DNA of 64,000 nucleotides from Brevibacillus daliensis (GCF_021245735.1 NZ_JAJISB010000008.1:124001-188000); one strand, 5' to 3'; shown: positions 1 through 9,760, counted from the stretch's first letter. Notes: a model not told the origin generated them from the sequence alone. Program-made: numbers and translations.

Positions 1-1379
1 TCAAACGTTTTATAACGAATCAGGGGATAAATGCTGCTGTTATTTATTTTGAAGAGATATCAGACAAAATGATGATCTTTAACGATATTATCAATCAATT
101 GGTGCAGCAGGGTAGTTCTGTACAACAGATACAATCCTCTACTGTAATTGCAAATAAAGGAGAAAATACCTCGTCATTAATTGACGTGGAGCAGGCGGTG
201 CTCAAAGGTAAAAGTACATTGTTTATTGAGGGGTTATCTTCAGCTTATGTCTTTGATACGGCTGATTTTCCGATTCGCAATATTGAAGAACCAAATGTGG
301 AGCGTACAATTAAAGGGTCCCATGATGGTTTCGTAGAGAGTCATGGGAAAAATATTGCGTTATTACGCAAATACCTTCCATCTCGCCAGTTAAAGATAAA
401 GCAGATGAAAGTGGGGAAACGAGGAGAGATTAAGGTATCTCTCATGTATTTGGAGGATGTAACCCGTCCAGAAATATTGCAGGAACTGGAAAGACGAATA
501 AGTCAAATCGATATTGATGTAATTATTAATATTGGTGAATTACAGCAGCTGATTTCAGATAACAAATTTACGGTCTTACCGCAATTTTTGGAAACAGAAA
601 GACCAGGTACAGCTGCTATGGAAATTCTGGATGGTCGTGTAGCCATTATTATGGATCGTTCACCCAGTGTTTTGATTGCACCCATACATTTTATTGGTTT
701 TTTGAAAACGAAAGATGACTATAACATTAACTGGATCATAGCTTCCTTTGTACGGTTCCTTCGATATATATCCTTGGCGGTCGGGATTCTGTTACCAGCT
801 TTTTATATCGCAACCATTTCTATGCATTTTGAAGTAATCCCGCTTAAATTGTTGTTATCCATAGGAGAATCAAGAGAACGGGTGCCATTTCCTCCTTTAC
901 TGGAAGCGTTACTTATGGAATTTGCTCTAGAAATGTTGCGTGAAGCAGGCCTTCGTCTGCCAACCTCTATTGGCCAAACCGTCAGTATTGTGGGGGGGAT
1001 TGTTATCGGTCAGGCCGCTGTTCAGGCTGGTGTAGTGAGCAATATAATGGTTATTGTTGTTTCCTTAACCGCCATTTGCTCCTTTATCATTCCTTACTAT
1101 GACATGTCAGCAGCAGTGCGAATTATTCGGTTTCCCATGATGCTCTTGGCTTATCTTTTCGGTTATGTGGGAATTTCAGTTGGGATAATGTTTCTTTTGA
1201 TTCACATAATCAGTATGAATTCAATTGGTGTTCCATATGGCTTACCGGTAACTCCTATACGGCTTTATGATTGGAAGGATGCTTTTTTCAAACTTCCGCA
1301 GCGCTTTTTGACAACTCGGCCAGACAGTGCGAGACCAATTCAAAAAAGAAAAAGTCAACTAAGTAAGAGGGGGAGGTGA
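1..1379 (+). CDS. GerA-family spore germination receptor A subunit (5' end outside window)
   Basis: This is the A subunit of a nutrient germinant receptor of the spore inner membrane, the GerAA/GerKA family. The frame is open from the first bases of the window in phase with position 3. The residues before the first ATG at 69 (KRFITNQGINAAVIYF) still fit the family's N-terminal domain, so that ATG is internal and the true start lies upstream. The first part is a soluble domain with the family's typical RPGTAAMEILDGRVAII stretch. Several hydrophobic helices follow in the last 200 codons (from FLRYISLAVGILLPAF onward), then a basic tail. Subunits B and C follow at once, which confirms the assignment. 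The germinant cannot be told from sequence. Confidence 0.93.
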   Translation, partial: KRFITNQGINAAVIYFEEISDKMMIFNDIINQLVQQGSSVQQIQSSTVIANKGENTSSLIDVEQAVLKGKSTLFIEGLSSAYVFDTADFPIRNIEEPNVERTIKGSHDGFVESHGKNIALLRKYLPSRQLKIKQMKVGKRGEIKVSLMYLEDVTRPEILQELERRISQIDIDVIINIGELQQLISDNKFTVLPQFLETERPGTAAMEILDGRVAIIMDRSPSVLIAPIHFIGFLKTKDDYNINWIIASFVRFLRYISLAVGILLPAFYIATISMHFEVIPLKLLLSIGESRERVPFPPLLEALLMEFALEMLREAGLRLPTSIGQTVSIVGGIVIGQAAVQAGVVSNIMVIVVSLTAICSFIIPYYDMSAAVRIIRFPMMLLAYLFGYVGISVGIMFLLIHIISMNSIGVPYGLPVTPIRLYDWKDAFFKLPQRFLTTRPDSARPIQKRKSQLSKRGR

Positions 1380-1389
1380 ATCAATCTGT

Positions 1390-2508
1390 ATGAGCCACAT
1401 GCAAAGTAATAAAATATCTAACTTACAATTCACTTTGTTCATCGCCAGTACGCAAATTGGATTGGGTATTTTATATATTCCAAGAGATTTAATGCGTGTA
1501 GCCGGTACAGATGGGTGGGTATCTGTTATTTTGAGCTGGATTCTTGCTACTACAGCTAATCTAATCATCATTCAGTTGATGAAGCGGATACCGGGCCTGA
1601 CCATTCGGACAGCTCTACAAAGATATTGTGGAAAATGGATAGGGGGCTTGTTTTATTTATTTATCATTGCATATTTGATCTTCTTCTCGTTTCTAATCGT
1701 TTCTGCTGCCGTTTTTATTGTCCAGGTTTGGATTCTACAACGAATTCCAGCTTATTACATTATGTTGTTATTGGTTGCTCCTATTTTTTATCTTTGTTGT
1801 AAAGGGGTAAAAATAATGGGAAGATACGTTGAGATTACAACGATGATATCAATCTGGATGCCATTTTTGTTGTTTATACCACTTTATCGCGGAAACCTAC
1901 TCTATTTTCTACCACTAATTAAGGACGGACTTCTACCCATTTTAAAAGGGGTTGGAAGCACACTTTTTTTCTTCCTTGGCTTTGAGATGACGATGTTTTT
2001 ATATCCTTATTTGGAAACGAAAGAGAAGGCATCTTTCAACGTTATTGTTGCCAATACCATTTCTATGTCTGTGCTAATGCTTGTTACGATAGTAAACTTT
2101 TCCTATTTTAGTCCCACGCAATTAATGGATACACTCTGGCCTACTTTAAGCCTGTTAAGAATAATTACGTTTCCATTTCTTGAGAGACTGGAGGTTATCT
2201 TTCTCTCCTTTTACCTCGTATCATTTTCAACGACTTGGGTGACATATACGTTTTTCTCCATCTACGGCTTAACTGGTTTATTTAAAAGAAGCTTATTACC
2301 AAAACATTTTTTCTATTTTCTAGCCTTATTTGTAATTAGTAGTTTCTTTTTCACTCTTAGTTATAACGATATCATGAGATACGTTAAGTACAGTAATATA
2401 CTGGGTTTTTTTGTTGGTTATGTATTTCCTATTCTGTTCATTAGCTACCTTTACTTCTTTCAAGATCGTATTGACAGGCGGCGACAAACATGCGACCAAA
2501 AAAAATGA
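1390..2508 (+). CDS. Spore germination receptor B subunit (GerAB/ArcD/ProY-type permease)
   Basis: This 372-residue integral membrane protein has about ten hydrophobic helices and begins MSHMQSNKISNLQFTLF. That opening and the early TQIGLGILYIPRDL motif are typical of the GerAB/GerKB endospore germination permease family, an amino-acid-permease-like fold thought to bind the germinant. A GGAGGTGA ribosome site overlaps the stop of the A subunit about 10 bases before the ATG. The last 19 bases overlap the start of the C-subunit gene, as expected for a translationally coupled receptor operon. Confidence 0.94.
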   Translation: MSHMQSNKISNLQFTLFIASTQIGLGILYIPRDLMRVAGTDGWVSVILSWILATTANLIIIQLMKRIPGLTIRTALQRYCGKWIGGLFYLFIIAYLIFFSFLIVSAAVFIVQVWILQRIPAYYIMLLLVAPIFYLCCKGVKIMGRYVEITTMISIWMPFLLFIPLYRGNLLYFLPLIKDGLLPILKGVGSTLFFFLGFEMTMFLYPYLETKEKASFNVIVANTISMSVLMLVTIVNFSYFSPTQLMDTLWPTLSLLRIITFPFLERLEVIFLSFYLVSFSTTWVTYTFFSIYGLTGLFKRSLLPKHFFYFLALFVISSFFFTLSYNDIMRYVKYSNILGFFVGYVFPILFISYLYFFQDRIDRRRQTCDQKK

Positions 2509-3599
2509 TTTTGTTACTTACAATCCTTTCGCTTTTGCTGGTTTCATGTACCAAAACAGACATTGAAGATCAAACATTTTCACTCCTTAGTGGAATTGAC
2601 AAAAAAGGAAACCAGCTCTATTTTTATAGCGTCGCGCCCGTTTTTCACGCAGAAGCCAAAAAAAAGATCGAGGAGTATGAAGTGAAATCGCATACCATGC
2701 GTACTGCACGCAATGAATTTGATTCTCGTGCAACTGCTTTGTCAATGGCCAACAAGCTACAGTTGTTTTTGGTCGGGAAAGGTTTGGTAAAGGAACATAA
2801 TATTTTCGCTTTAATGGATGTATTGTACCGTGATGTAACTAGCGGAAGTAACGCACGTGTAGTTATGGTAGACGGTCCTGTCAAGGATGTCATCAAGTTT
2901 GCACCGGAAAACAGGCCACGACTTCCCATCTATTTAACTAAGCTAATTGATGCAGCTTATTTGCGGAACTTAACCCAGAGAGTGACACTGCTTGAATTCC
3001 AATGGCAAATGATAGAACCAGGAATCACTCCTTACATTACCGAAATTATGCTTGATAAGCAGGGCATTAAGCTAAAAGGAATTGCTTTGCTAAACAATCA
3101 TGGTAAATATGTGAACTCGCTTGACTTGAATGAAAGTGTCATGCTTAGCATGCTTATGCGGAAAAAGCAAGGGACCTATTCATTAACCGTGCCAATCAAA
3201 AAAGGCGATGACAAAGTGATGAACAAATATATGTCAGCTACCTATACTAGTGTTAAAGATAAAGTGAAAGTCAGCATGAGAGAGGGGCATTTTCATTTTG
3301 ACGTCGAGTTGAAGATGGATGCCAATATAACAGAAAGTATCCATCTTGTTACACGGGATAGAAATTACTTGCAGGTTGAGAAAAAGTTAAAAAAAATATT
3401 GGATAAGGACTTCAAGATCCTCATAAAAAAATTACAAAAGAATAAAGTTGATCCAATCGGTTATGGGTTGTACGCTCAAGCTTATCAGTATAAAAACTGG
3501 AAAAAAATAAAGGACCGGTGGCCTGAAGAATTCGCTAAAGCTACGTTTTCATTAAAAACCAATGTAAAATTCAAATACCCGGGGAGTGTCCAAGAATAA
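2490..3599 (+). CDS. Spore germination receptor C subunit, copy 1 (GerAC-type lipoprotein)
   Basis: This 369-residue GerAC/GerKC-family lipoprotein has an N-terminal signal ending in the lipobox LVSC (lipidated Cys at residue 20). It should be anchored on the outer face of the spore inner membrane with the A and B subunits. The start overlaps the end of the B gene; AGGCGG in that coding sequence can serve as ribosome site. The body shows the family pattern, with a GIDKKGNQLYFYSVAP segment near the N-terminus and a C-terminal domain ending in FKYPGSVQE. A very similar second copy follows after 23 bases. Confidence 0.93.
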   Translation: MRPKKMILLLTILSLLLVSCTKTDIEDQTFSLLSGIDKKGNQLYFYSVAPVFHAEAKKKIEEYEVKSHTMRTARNEFDSRATALSMANKLQLFLVGKGLVKEHNIFALMDVLYRDVTSGSNARVVMVDGPVKDVIKFAPENRPRLPIYLTKLIDAAYLRNLTQRVTLLEFQWQMIEPGITPYITEIMLDKQGIKLKGIALLNNHGKYVNSLDLNESVMLSMLMRKKQGTYSLTVPIKKGDDKVMNKYMSATYTSVKDKVKVSMREGHFHFDVELKMDANITESIHLVTRDRNYLQVEKKLKKILDKDFKILIKKLQKNKVDPIGYGLYAQAYQYKNWKKIKDRWPEEFAKATFSLKTNVKFKYPGSVQE

Positions 3600-3622
3600 G
3601 TTTTTTACAGGCGGCGACAAAC

Positions 3623-4741
3623 ATGCGACGAAAAATAATGATTTTGTTGGTTACAATCCTTTCGCTCTCGTTGGTTTCATGTACCAATATCCAGAGAATA
3701 AACATTGAAGATCAAACATTTCAACTCATTAACGGAATTGACAAAAAAGGAAATCAACTCTATTTCTATAGCGTCGCACCCGTTTTTAGCAAAGAAGCCA
3801 TAAAAAAGACCGAGGATTACGAAGAGAAATCGCATACTATGCGTACTTCACGCCAGGAATTCGATTCTCGTGTAACTGCCTTGTCAATAGCTGCCAAGCT
3901 GCAGGTGCTTTTGGTCGGGAAAGGTTTAGCAAAGGAATATAATGTTTATGAATTAATGGATGTATTGTACCGGGATGTAGGAAACGGGAGTAACGCACGC
4001 GTAGTTCTGGTAGATGGTCCTGTTAAGGATGTCATCAGCTTTTCACCGGAAAACAGGCCACGACTTCCCATCTTGTTAGTTAAGTTAATTGATGCAGCTT
4101 ATTTTCGGAACTTAACCCAGAAAGTGACACTGCCTGAATTCCAATGGCAAATGACAGAACCAGGAATCACTCCTTTCGTGTCCGAAATAATGCTTGATAA
4201 GCAGGGCATCAGGTTAAAAGGAATGGCTTTGCTAAACAGTCATGGTAAATATGTGAACTCGCTTGATTTGACTGAAAGTATTATGTTTAGCATGCTTGTG
4301 CGGAAAAAGCAAGGGACCTATTCATTAACCGTGCCAATCAAGAAAGGCGATGACAAAGCAACGAATAAATATCTTTCAGCTACCTATGATAGTGTTAGAG
4401 ATAAAGTGAAGGTTAGCATGAGAGATGGACATTTTCATTTTGATATTGAGTTGAAGATGGATGCCAATATAACAGAAAGTATCAATCTTGTTACAAGGGA
4501 TAGAGATTACTTACAAATTAAGAAAAAGTTAGAAAAAATATTGGATAAGGACTTCAAGATCCTCATAAAAAAATTACAAAAGAATAAGGTTGATCCAATC
4601 GGTTATGGCTTGTACGCTCAAGCTTATCAGTATAAAGAATGGAAAAAAATAAAGGACCGATGGCCTAAAGAGTTTGCGAAAGCTACGTTTTCATTAAAAA
4701 CAAATGTAAGGTTTAAATACCCGGGGAGTGTTCAGGAATAG
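3623..4741 (+). CDS. Spore germination receptor C subunit, copy 2 (tandem duplicate)
   Basis: This 372-residue protein is a close paralogue of the preceding gene: by eye most residues are the same throughout, including the LVSC lipobox, GIDKKGNQLYFYSVAP and the shared C-terminus FKYPGSVQE. The bases before its ATG repeat those before copy 1 (ACAGGCGGCGACAAACATG), although in copy 1 they are the end of the B gene. The duplicated unit therefore began inside the B gene's 3' end. Both copies are intact. Differences are scattered, and copy 2 has three extra residues after the lipobox (NIQRIN in place of KTD). The two may be alternative partners of the same A/B pair. Confidence 0.92.
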   Translation: MRRKIMILLVTILSLSLVSCTNIQRINIEDQTFQLINGIDKKGNQLYFYSVAPVFSKEAIKKTEDYEEKSHTMRTSRQEFDSRVTALSIAAKLQVLLVGKGLAKEYNVYELMDVLYRDVGNGSNARVVLVDGPVKDVISFSPENRPRLPILLVKLIDAAYFRNLTQKVTLPEFQWQMTEPGITPFVSEIMLDKQGIRLKGMALLNSHGKYVNSLDLTESIMFSMLVRKKQGTYSLTVPIKKGDDKATNKYLSATYDSVRDKVKVSMRDGHFHFDIELKMDANITESINLVTRDRDYLQIKKKLEKILDKDFKILIKKLQKNKVDPIGYGLYAQAYQYKEWKKIKDRWPKEFAKATFSLKTNVRFKYPGSVQE

Positions 4742-5273
4742 GGACAAGTGAAAAGACATTTAGTTTACATAAAAATATTACAGTAAACCTAATGTCTACT
4801 GCATTATAAATAATAGTATAATCTGCAACTTTTTTTTCCTAACGAATGTCTATAGGATTGGTTGTGGAAGAAGAAGGAATTTTTCACACCACGCCATACA
4901 TTCTGTTTGTATCCTTTACTATCTTATCCATTACTAGAAAAACATCTAGTGCATGCCTTATGCATATGGGGTGGTGCTCACAATGGATATAAGTGTATAG
5001 TAGCAATCTGGTTCGTATGGAACGGGAAACTCAGGTGATGTTGAATATAGATTTACATTACATCCCATGAATAACGTCAAACAGGACAGTCAAAGTACAT
5101 GTGATGATGCGTCTTCTCCTTAAAGCCAACTACTGAATGGAGAGATAAGAAATAGTAAACCATCTACCTGATTCCCATATACATGTAGCCGTGCTGCCAC
5201 CACAGCACGGCCTTTTTTTCTGTAATAGAAAGTATGAACTTCGTGGAGTTACTTTCTTTCTTCTTTCCTATTA
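4742..5273. other. 532-bp intergenic region after the germination operon
   Basis: I see no convincing protein gene here. Directly after the operon a 14-bp inverted repeat with one mismatch (4755-4768 with 4783-4796) could fold as a hairpin, but it has no T run. A TATAAT at 4817-4822 lacks a good -35 partner. The region ends with a strong terminator (5188-5219). The roughly 390 bases between TATAAT and terminator could be a non-coding transcript. I do not recognise it as 6S RNA, SRP RNA, RNase P RNA or tmRNA. Confidence 0.4.
5188..5219 (+). terminator. Strong Rho-independent terminator
   Basis: A perfect 9-bp GC-rich stem, GCCGTGCTG (5188-5196) with CAGCACGGC (5203-5211), is followed by seven T. 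It faces the plus strand and lies about 450 bases after the last germination gene, so it ends either a long trailer or a separate short transcript. Confidence 0.85.
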
Positions 5274-6089
5274 TTAATTGGGAGAACGTTCACTTTCCTT
5301 AAAAGAGGGTTCTTGTTTCTGAATCGATAGGGGATGGATCAAGTTTGTTTTGACTGGATATTGATTACGTATTGCAATTAATTCTGATACAGTAACGAAA
5401 TGATATCCCTTCTTTTCTAACTCGGGTAGAATTTTTTCTAATGCATGTACGGTTTGTTCTCTACGACCCCCGAAATCATGAAATAGAACAATATCGCCGT
5501 TACGTGCATTTTTAATTACTTTATTTACTATTTTTGAGACGCCAGGATCGCTCCAATCACGCGTATCTTGGTGCCAAGACCACATTACGACAAGGTATCC
5601 CATTTCTTTTGCTGTTGCAATTACTTTTTGGCTGTAATAACCTCCAGGTGGTCGAAACAAGGTAGGCTTTGTTCCAGTAATATCTTGAATAATATTTTGT
5701 GTTTCCTGAATCTGTTTACGAATTTGATCTGTAGACAGATGTCGAAGGTCAGGATGGCTAAACGTATGGTTAGAAATTTCATGGTGCTGTAATGCCATTT
5801 GTTTGATAATCTCTGGATTTTTCTTTATCCGGTTACCCACAGTAAAAAATGTTGCGTGAGCATTATGCTTCTTTAATAAACTTAAAATTTGAGGAGTAAT
5901 CTTCCTATCAGGACCGTCATCAAAGGTAAGGGCAATCACTTTTTTCTCAGTTGGAAGCTCCCAAACAACTTCCCCTTTTTTTTCATAATAATCTCTGTCC
6001 CTCGATTGGGAACCAACTTCAGAAGTTGGCAGCAATAGTAAGGCAATACAAATATGGAACATCATAACTATCTTTGGCTTCGAAAGCAT
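5274..6089 (-). CDS. Polysaccharide deacetylase (NodB-domain, PdaA-like)
   Basis: This 271-residue exported enzyme of carbohydrate esterase family 4 should remove acetyl groups from peptidoglycan or another N-acetylated polymer outside the membrane. The N-terminus has a hydrophobic signal (residues 8-20). The five family motifs are visible: TFDDGP (55-60, catalytic and metal Asp 57/58), HEISNHTFSH (metal His 108 and 112), RPPGG (146-150), the DTRDWSDPG stretch typical of PdaA-like members, and LFHD (His 204). A good ribosome site (GGGAGAGG) precedes the ATG on the minus strand. Members of this family often act in spore cortex synthesis. A sporulation role would fit the neighbourhood but is not proven. 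Confidence 0.92.
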   Translation of the reverse strand: MLSKPKIVMMFHICIALLLLPTSEVGSQSRDRDYYEKKGEVVWELPTEKKVIALTFDDGPDRKITPQILSLLKKHNAHATFFTVGNRIKKNPEIIKQMALQHHEISNHTFSHPDLRHLSTDQIRKQIQETQNIIQDITGTKPTLFRPPGGYYSQKVIATAKEMGYLVVMWSWHQDTRDWSDPGVSKIVNKVIKNARNGDIVLFHDFGGRREQTVHALEKILPELEKKGYHFVTVSELIAIRNQYPVKTNLIHPLSIQKQEPSFKESERSPN

Positions 6090-6282
6090 GATCCTCTCCC
6101 TTTCTGATCGAGTTGAGCGATATTGTTAGGTTGTACAACTGTAGGGAAAAGTATGTTTGCCTGATTTCTTCCAAGCGTCACTCCAATATAGTTTGAAATA
6201 GTTTGGGAATTACAATAAAATGGTCATGAAATGCGGATGACAATTAGAATTGAATGAGGTAATAGTAAGTACAGGAGGAAGT

Positions 6283-7107
6283 ATGTATAACCACGAAGCT
6301 GTAAACAGAGCAAAAACATATATCTTATCCAAAATTTCCAAACCTCCAACACTCGGGTTGGTATTGGGATCGGGTCTGGGTGATCTAGCTGAAGAAATAA
6401 AGGGCGCTTCCATTATTCCATATCAAGAGATCCCGCACTTTGTACGTTCCACTGTTGATTATCACGCAGGACAACTGGTAATCGGTGAACTGGAAGGGCT
6501 TACTGTTCTGGCGATGCAGGGGCGATTTCATTTGTATGAAGGATATAGTATGGATGAAGTCACTTTCCCGATACGTGTCATGAAAGCTCTTGGGGTCACT
6601 CACGTTATCATGACGAATGCTAGCGGAGGGCTTGAATGTACTCAGCAACCTGGAGATTTGATGCTAGTAGCCGATCATATTAATTTAATGGGAATGAACC
6701 CATTGATTGGTCCTAATCATAATCCGTTTGAGGAGCGTTTTCCCGATATGAGTCAAGCTTATTGTCCAAGGCTAAATGAACTGGCGAAAAATGTAGCGAC
6801 CGAACAGCAAATTAATTTGCTGGAAGGGGTTTATGTCGCCTTCAATGGACCTAGCTTTGAGACACCAGCTGAGATAAGGATGGCACGTTTGCTCGGGGGA
6901 CAAGCAGTTGGAATGTCAACCGTTCCAGAGGTAATTGTTGCTAATCATGTAGGGATAAAAGTGTTAGTGATTTCTTGTATATGCAATATGGCTGCAGGAA
7001 TCCTGCCTCAACCCATTACGGCAGAAGAAGTATATGAAGCTGCTGGTAAAGCAAAGGATACGTTTGCGTCATTACTTCGAGGTGTCGTAAAACGTATCTC
7101 TTCCTAA
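6283..7107 (+). CDS. Purine nucleoside phosphorylase, trimeric PNP type
   Basis: This 274-residue enzyme phosphorolyses inosine and guanosine to the free base and ribose-1-phosphate in the cytoplasm. Family motifs are VLGSGLG near the N-terminus, MQGRFHLYEG, TNASGG, then FNGPSFETPAE and GMSTVPEVIVA. The base-recognition segment ISCICNMAAG carries the Asn typical of 6-oxopurine PNPs rather than the Asp of methylthioadenosine phosphorylases. I chose the ATG at 6283 because AGGAGGAA lies just before it and the length then matches the family (about 272). An upstream in-frame TTG at 6250 has no ribosome site. MtnA follows after 60 bases, probably in the same transcript. Confidence 0.93.
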   Translation: MYNHEAVNRAKTYILSKISKPPTLGLVLGSGLGDLAEEIKGASIIPYQEIPHFVRSTVDYHAGQLVIGELEGLTVLAMQGRFHLYEGYSMDEVTFPIRVMKALGVTHVIMTNASGGLECTQQPGDLMLVADHINLMGMNPLIGPNHNPFEERFPDMSQAYCPRLNELAKNVATEQQINLLEGVYVAFNGPSFETPAEIRMARLLGGQAVGMSTVPEVIVANHVGIKVLVISCICNMAAGILPQPITAEEVYEAAGKAKDTFASLLRGVVKRISS

Positions 7108-7188
7108 TCTGAATCTCAAAAACTAAAAATGAATGTTATTCAAAGTGTGATTTTGCTTTAATGAATAATGAGGGGAGATGTGATTACA

Positions 7189-8235
7189 GTGGCTGATTTT
7201 ATTCAATCTGTAAAGTATGAGAATGGCAAACTTTATATTCTGGATCAAACCAAGTTACCGACTAGTAAGGAATTTCTGGAGATCGATCAAATAGAGGATG
7301 CTTGGGATGCGATTAAAGAATTAAAAGTGAGGGGAGCACCGGCTATCGGAATAGCTGCCGCATACGGTTTGCTAGTAGGTATTATGGATGCTCCAGAGAG
7401 TAGCTTTGAACAATTTTATCAGGTATTTACTGATAAAAAAGAATATTTGGCAACCTCTCGTCCGACAGCCGTGAACTTGTTTTGGGCACTAAATCGTATG
7501 GAAGAACGTGCAGTTCTAGAGAAGGAAAAGTCAGTTAAAGAGATCAAGGCATTACTGGTGCAAGAGGCTCACGCTATTCGGGATGAAGATGAAGAGACTT
7601 GTCGTTTAATTGGGGAACATGCTCTCCCATTATTTCAGGACGGAATGGGTGTTTTAACGCATTGTAATGCAGGTGGAATCGCTACAGCCCGTTATGGTAC
7701 AGCCCTTGCTCCAATCTACCTGGCACAGCAAAAGGGAATGTCGTTAAAAGTATTCGCAGATGAAACCCGCCCTCTTCTTCAAGGAGCTCGCCTCACTGCT
7801 TGGGAACTACATGAAGCTGGAATTGATGTGACATTAATTACGGATAGTATGGCAGCGATGGTTATGTCCAAGGGCTTAATACAAGCAGTAATCGTAGGAT
7901 GTGACCGGGTAGCTGCTAATGGAGATGTTGCCAATAAAATTGGTACCTATGGAGTTGCATTACTTGCTAAAGCACACAATATTCCTTTCTATGTGGCAGC
8001 CCCACTATCTACAATTGACATGAAAACACTCTCTGGAGGCCAGATACCGATAGAGGAACGCGATGGTGCTGAGATTATTGAAGGATTCGGCAAGAGGACA
8101 GCTCCGGCAGATGTTAAAGTGTATAACCCTGCGTTCGATGTCACTCCCCATGAATTAATAACGGCGATTATCACAGAAAAGGGTGTGAGTAGAGCACCTT
8201 ACGACAAGTCGTTAGCAGAGCTATTTCACAAATAA
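7189..8235 (+). CDS. mtnA: S-methyl-5-thioribose-1-phosphate isomerase
   Basis: This 348-residue enzyme isomerises methylthioribose-1-phosphate to methylthioribulose-1-phosphate in methionine salvage, and some homologues also handle 5-deoxyribose-1-phosphate. Motifs are RGAPAIG, THCNAGG with the catalytic Cys at residue 159, and [10 protein letters not shown] with the catalytic Asp at residue 239, matching Cys160/Asp240 of the B. subtilis enzyme within one residue. That match supports the GTG at 7189 as start, 11 bases after AGGGGAG. In-frame ATG 7168 and GTG 7180 sit before or too close to that site. The gene lies 3' of the PNP gene and before a terminator. Confidence 0.93.
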   Translation: MADFIQSVKYENGKLYILDQTKLPTSKEFLEIDQIEDAWDAIKELKVRGAPAIGIAAAYGLLVGIMDAPESSFEQFYQVFTDKKEYLATSRPTAVNLFWALNRMEERAVLEKEKSVKEIKALLVQEAHAIRDEDEETCRLIGEHALPLFQDGMGVLTHCNAGGIATARYGTALAPIYLAQQKGMSLKVFADETRPLLQGARLTAWELHEAGIDVTLITDSMAAMVMSKGLIQAVIVGCDRVAANGDVANKIGTYGVALLAKAHNIPFYVAAPLSTIDMKTLSGGQIPIEERDGAEIIEGFGKRTAPADVKVYNPAFDVTPHELITAIITEKGVSRAPYDKSLAELFHK

Positions 8236-8275
8236 ATAAACCTAGAGTCGTCTTGTGACTTACGAAAATGAGAAG

Positions 8276-8303
8276 GAAGCAAGTATTAGCTTGCTTCTTT
8301 TTT
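8276..8303 (+). terminator. Rho-independent terminator after mtnA
   Basis: A perfect 8-bp stem, GAAGCAAG (8276-8283) with CTTGCTTC (8290-8297), is followed by six T. Confidence 0.85.
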
Positions 8304-8509
8304 CCTATGGGAAAATGAGTAGCAAAAAATGATGGATATTTGATAGACATGAAAATAAAATGTTAGCAAAATTACAGACAATATTAAAAAGTGTTGAAAT
8401 GAAACTGGTACAAACTTTTATGAAAAAAACTTAGATAAAACCAGATTCTTGTGGTAGGATATAAAGTGCTCTGTTTAATTGGAGAAGTGTATAGGAGGGT
8501 AGGCGTTAC

Positions 8510-9760
8510 ATGGAAAACGTACAAAAAGGTAATATTTTTGCTAACAAATTTATCAGATATATCTTGCTGGCGGGTGTATTTGTACAAATTGGAACATGGG
8601 TTCGAAATTTCGCTATTTTATTATTCGTCATGGATTCTACACAAGGAAATTCAACAGCAGTATCCCTCATCTACGTTGCAGAATTCGCTCCTATCTTTCT
8701 GTTTTCATTTATAGGTGGAACATACGCAGATAGGTGGAGGCCCAAACGAACGATTGTATGGTGTGATATTTTGAGCGCAATATCCGTTTTTGCAGTATTA
8801 TTTACGCTGATCTTCGGCTCTTGGAAAGCTGTTTTCTTCGTAACATTAGTCTCTGCGATCTTATCTCAATTTTCCCAACCTTCAATGATGAAGCTGTTTA
8901 AACAGCATGTACCACAAGATCAGTTACAAGCTGCTATGGCAATGTTTCAAACGCTGATGGCAATATTCATGATTATTGGTCCTGCAATTGGTACAATGAT
9001 CTTCCAAAAGTATGGGATAACGGTATCAATTGCAGTAACAGGTATTTGTTTCTTGTTATCTGCGGCGGTGTTATACTTTTTACCAGCTGATCAAGCTCCA
9101 GTTCGTGAGCTAAAAGAAACAACCGTGCGAAAAGATATTATGGATGGTTTCAAGTATGTGAAGAACAGTTTCGCTCTTCGTATCATGGCAGGAGCCTTTT
9201 TGGCGGCTGGTTTAGCTGTAGGAATCTTGCAACCATTGGGTGTCTTCGTCGTAGTGGAACAATTGGGAATGGCAAAGGAGAACCTGCAATGGTTCCTTAT
9301 GGTTAATGGTGGTGCCATGTTAGTAGGCGGAGCATTAGTCATGGGTCTTTCTCGGAAAATTTCCCCGCAGAAATTGCTTACGATCGGAATGGTAAGCAGT
9401 GCGATATCTGTAATAGGAATAAGTTTTTCAACCAGTTTCTTTATTGCGCTCTGTTTTCAATTTATTAATGGTTTACTCTTTCCGTGTATTAGTACGGGGA
9501 TTAATACGATCATTCTCGGTTCTACAGACGAAGAATATGTAGGGCGCGTAAACGGGGTACTTAATCCACTCTTTATGGGGGGAATGGTGATCATGATGAT
9601 CTTCTCAGGCTTGATCAAAGAGATGGGTTCCCTTCAACTTAGTTATCAGATGGCAGGCCTATTGTTTATTATAGGAGGTCTTCTTATCATACCGATGTAT
9701 CGAGAAACGATTATTAAAAATGATTCTGTTACTACTACTTCTACAGCTACAAATGAGTAG
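8510..9760 (+). CDS. MFS transporter (exporter-type, MFS_3-like)
   Basis: This 416-residue major facilitator protein has about twelve hydrophobic helices. The loop after helix 2, GGTYADRWRPKRTIVWCD, is the conserved MFS motif with a D-R-W-x-x-K/R pattern, as seen in EntS-like and macrolide-efflux-like exporters. The second half opens after a polar linker near KETTVRKDIMDGFKY. A ribosome site (AGGAGGG) precedes the ATG. It stands alone between terminators, so context gives no hint of substrate. Drug or siderophore export is possible. Confidence 0.85.
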   Translation: MENVQKGNIFANKFIRYILLAGVFVQIGTWVRNFAILLFVMDSTQGNSTAVSLIYVAEFAPIFLFSFIGGTYADRWRPKRTIVWCDILSAISVFAVLFTLIFGSWKAVFFVTLVSAILSQFSQPSMMKLFKQHVPQDQLQAAMAMFQTLMAIFMIIGPAIGTMIFQKYGITVSIAVTGICFLLSAAVLYFLPADQAPVRELKETTVRKDIMDGFKYVKNSFALRIMAGAFLAAGLAVGILQPLGVFVVVEQLGMAKENLQWFLMVNGGAMLVGGALVMGLSRKISPQKLLTIGMVSSAISVIGISFSTSFFIALCFQFINGLLFPCISTGINTIILGSTDEEYVGRVNGVLNPLFMGGMVIMMIFSGLIKEMGSLQLSYQMAGLLFIIGGLLIIPMYRETIIKNDSVTTTSTATNE

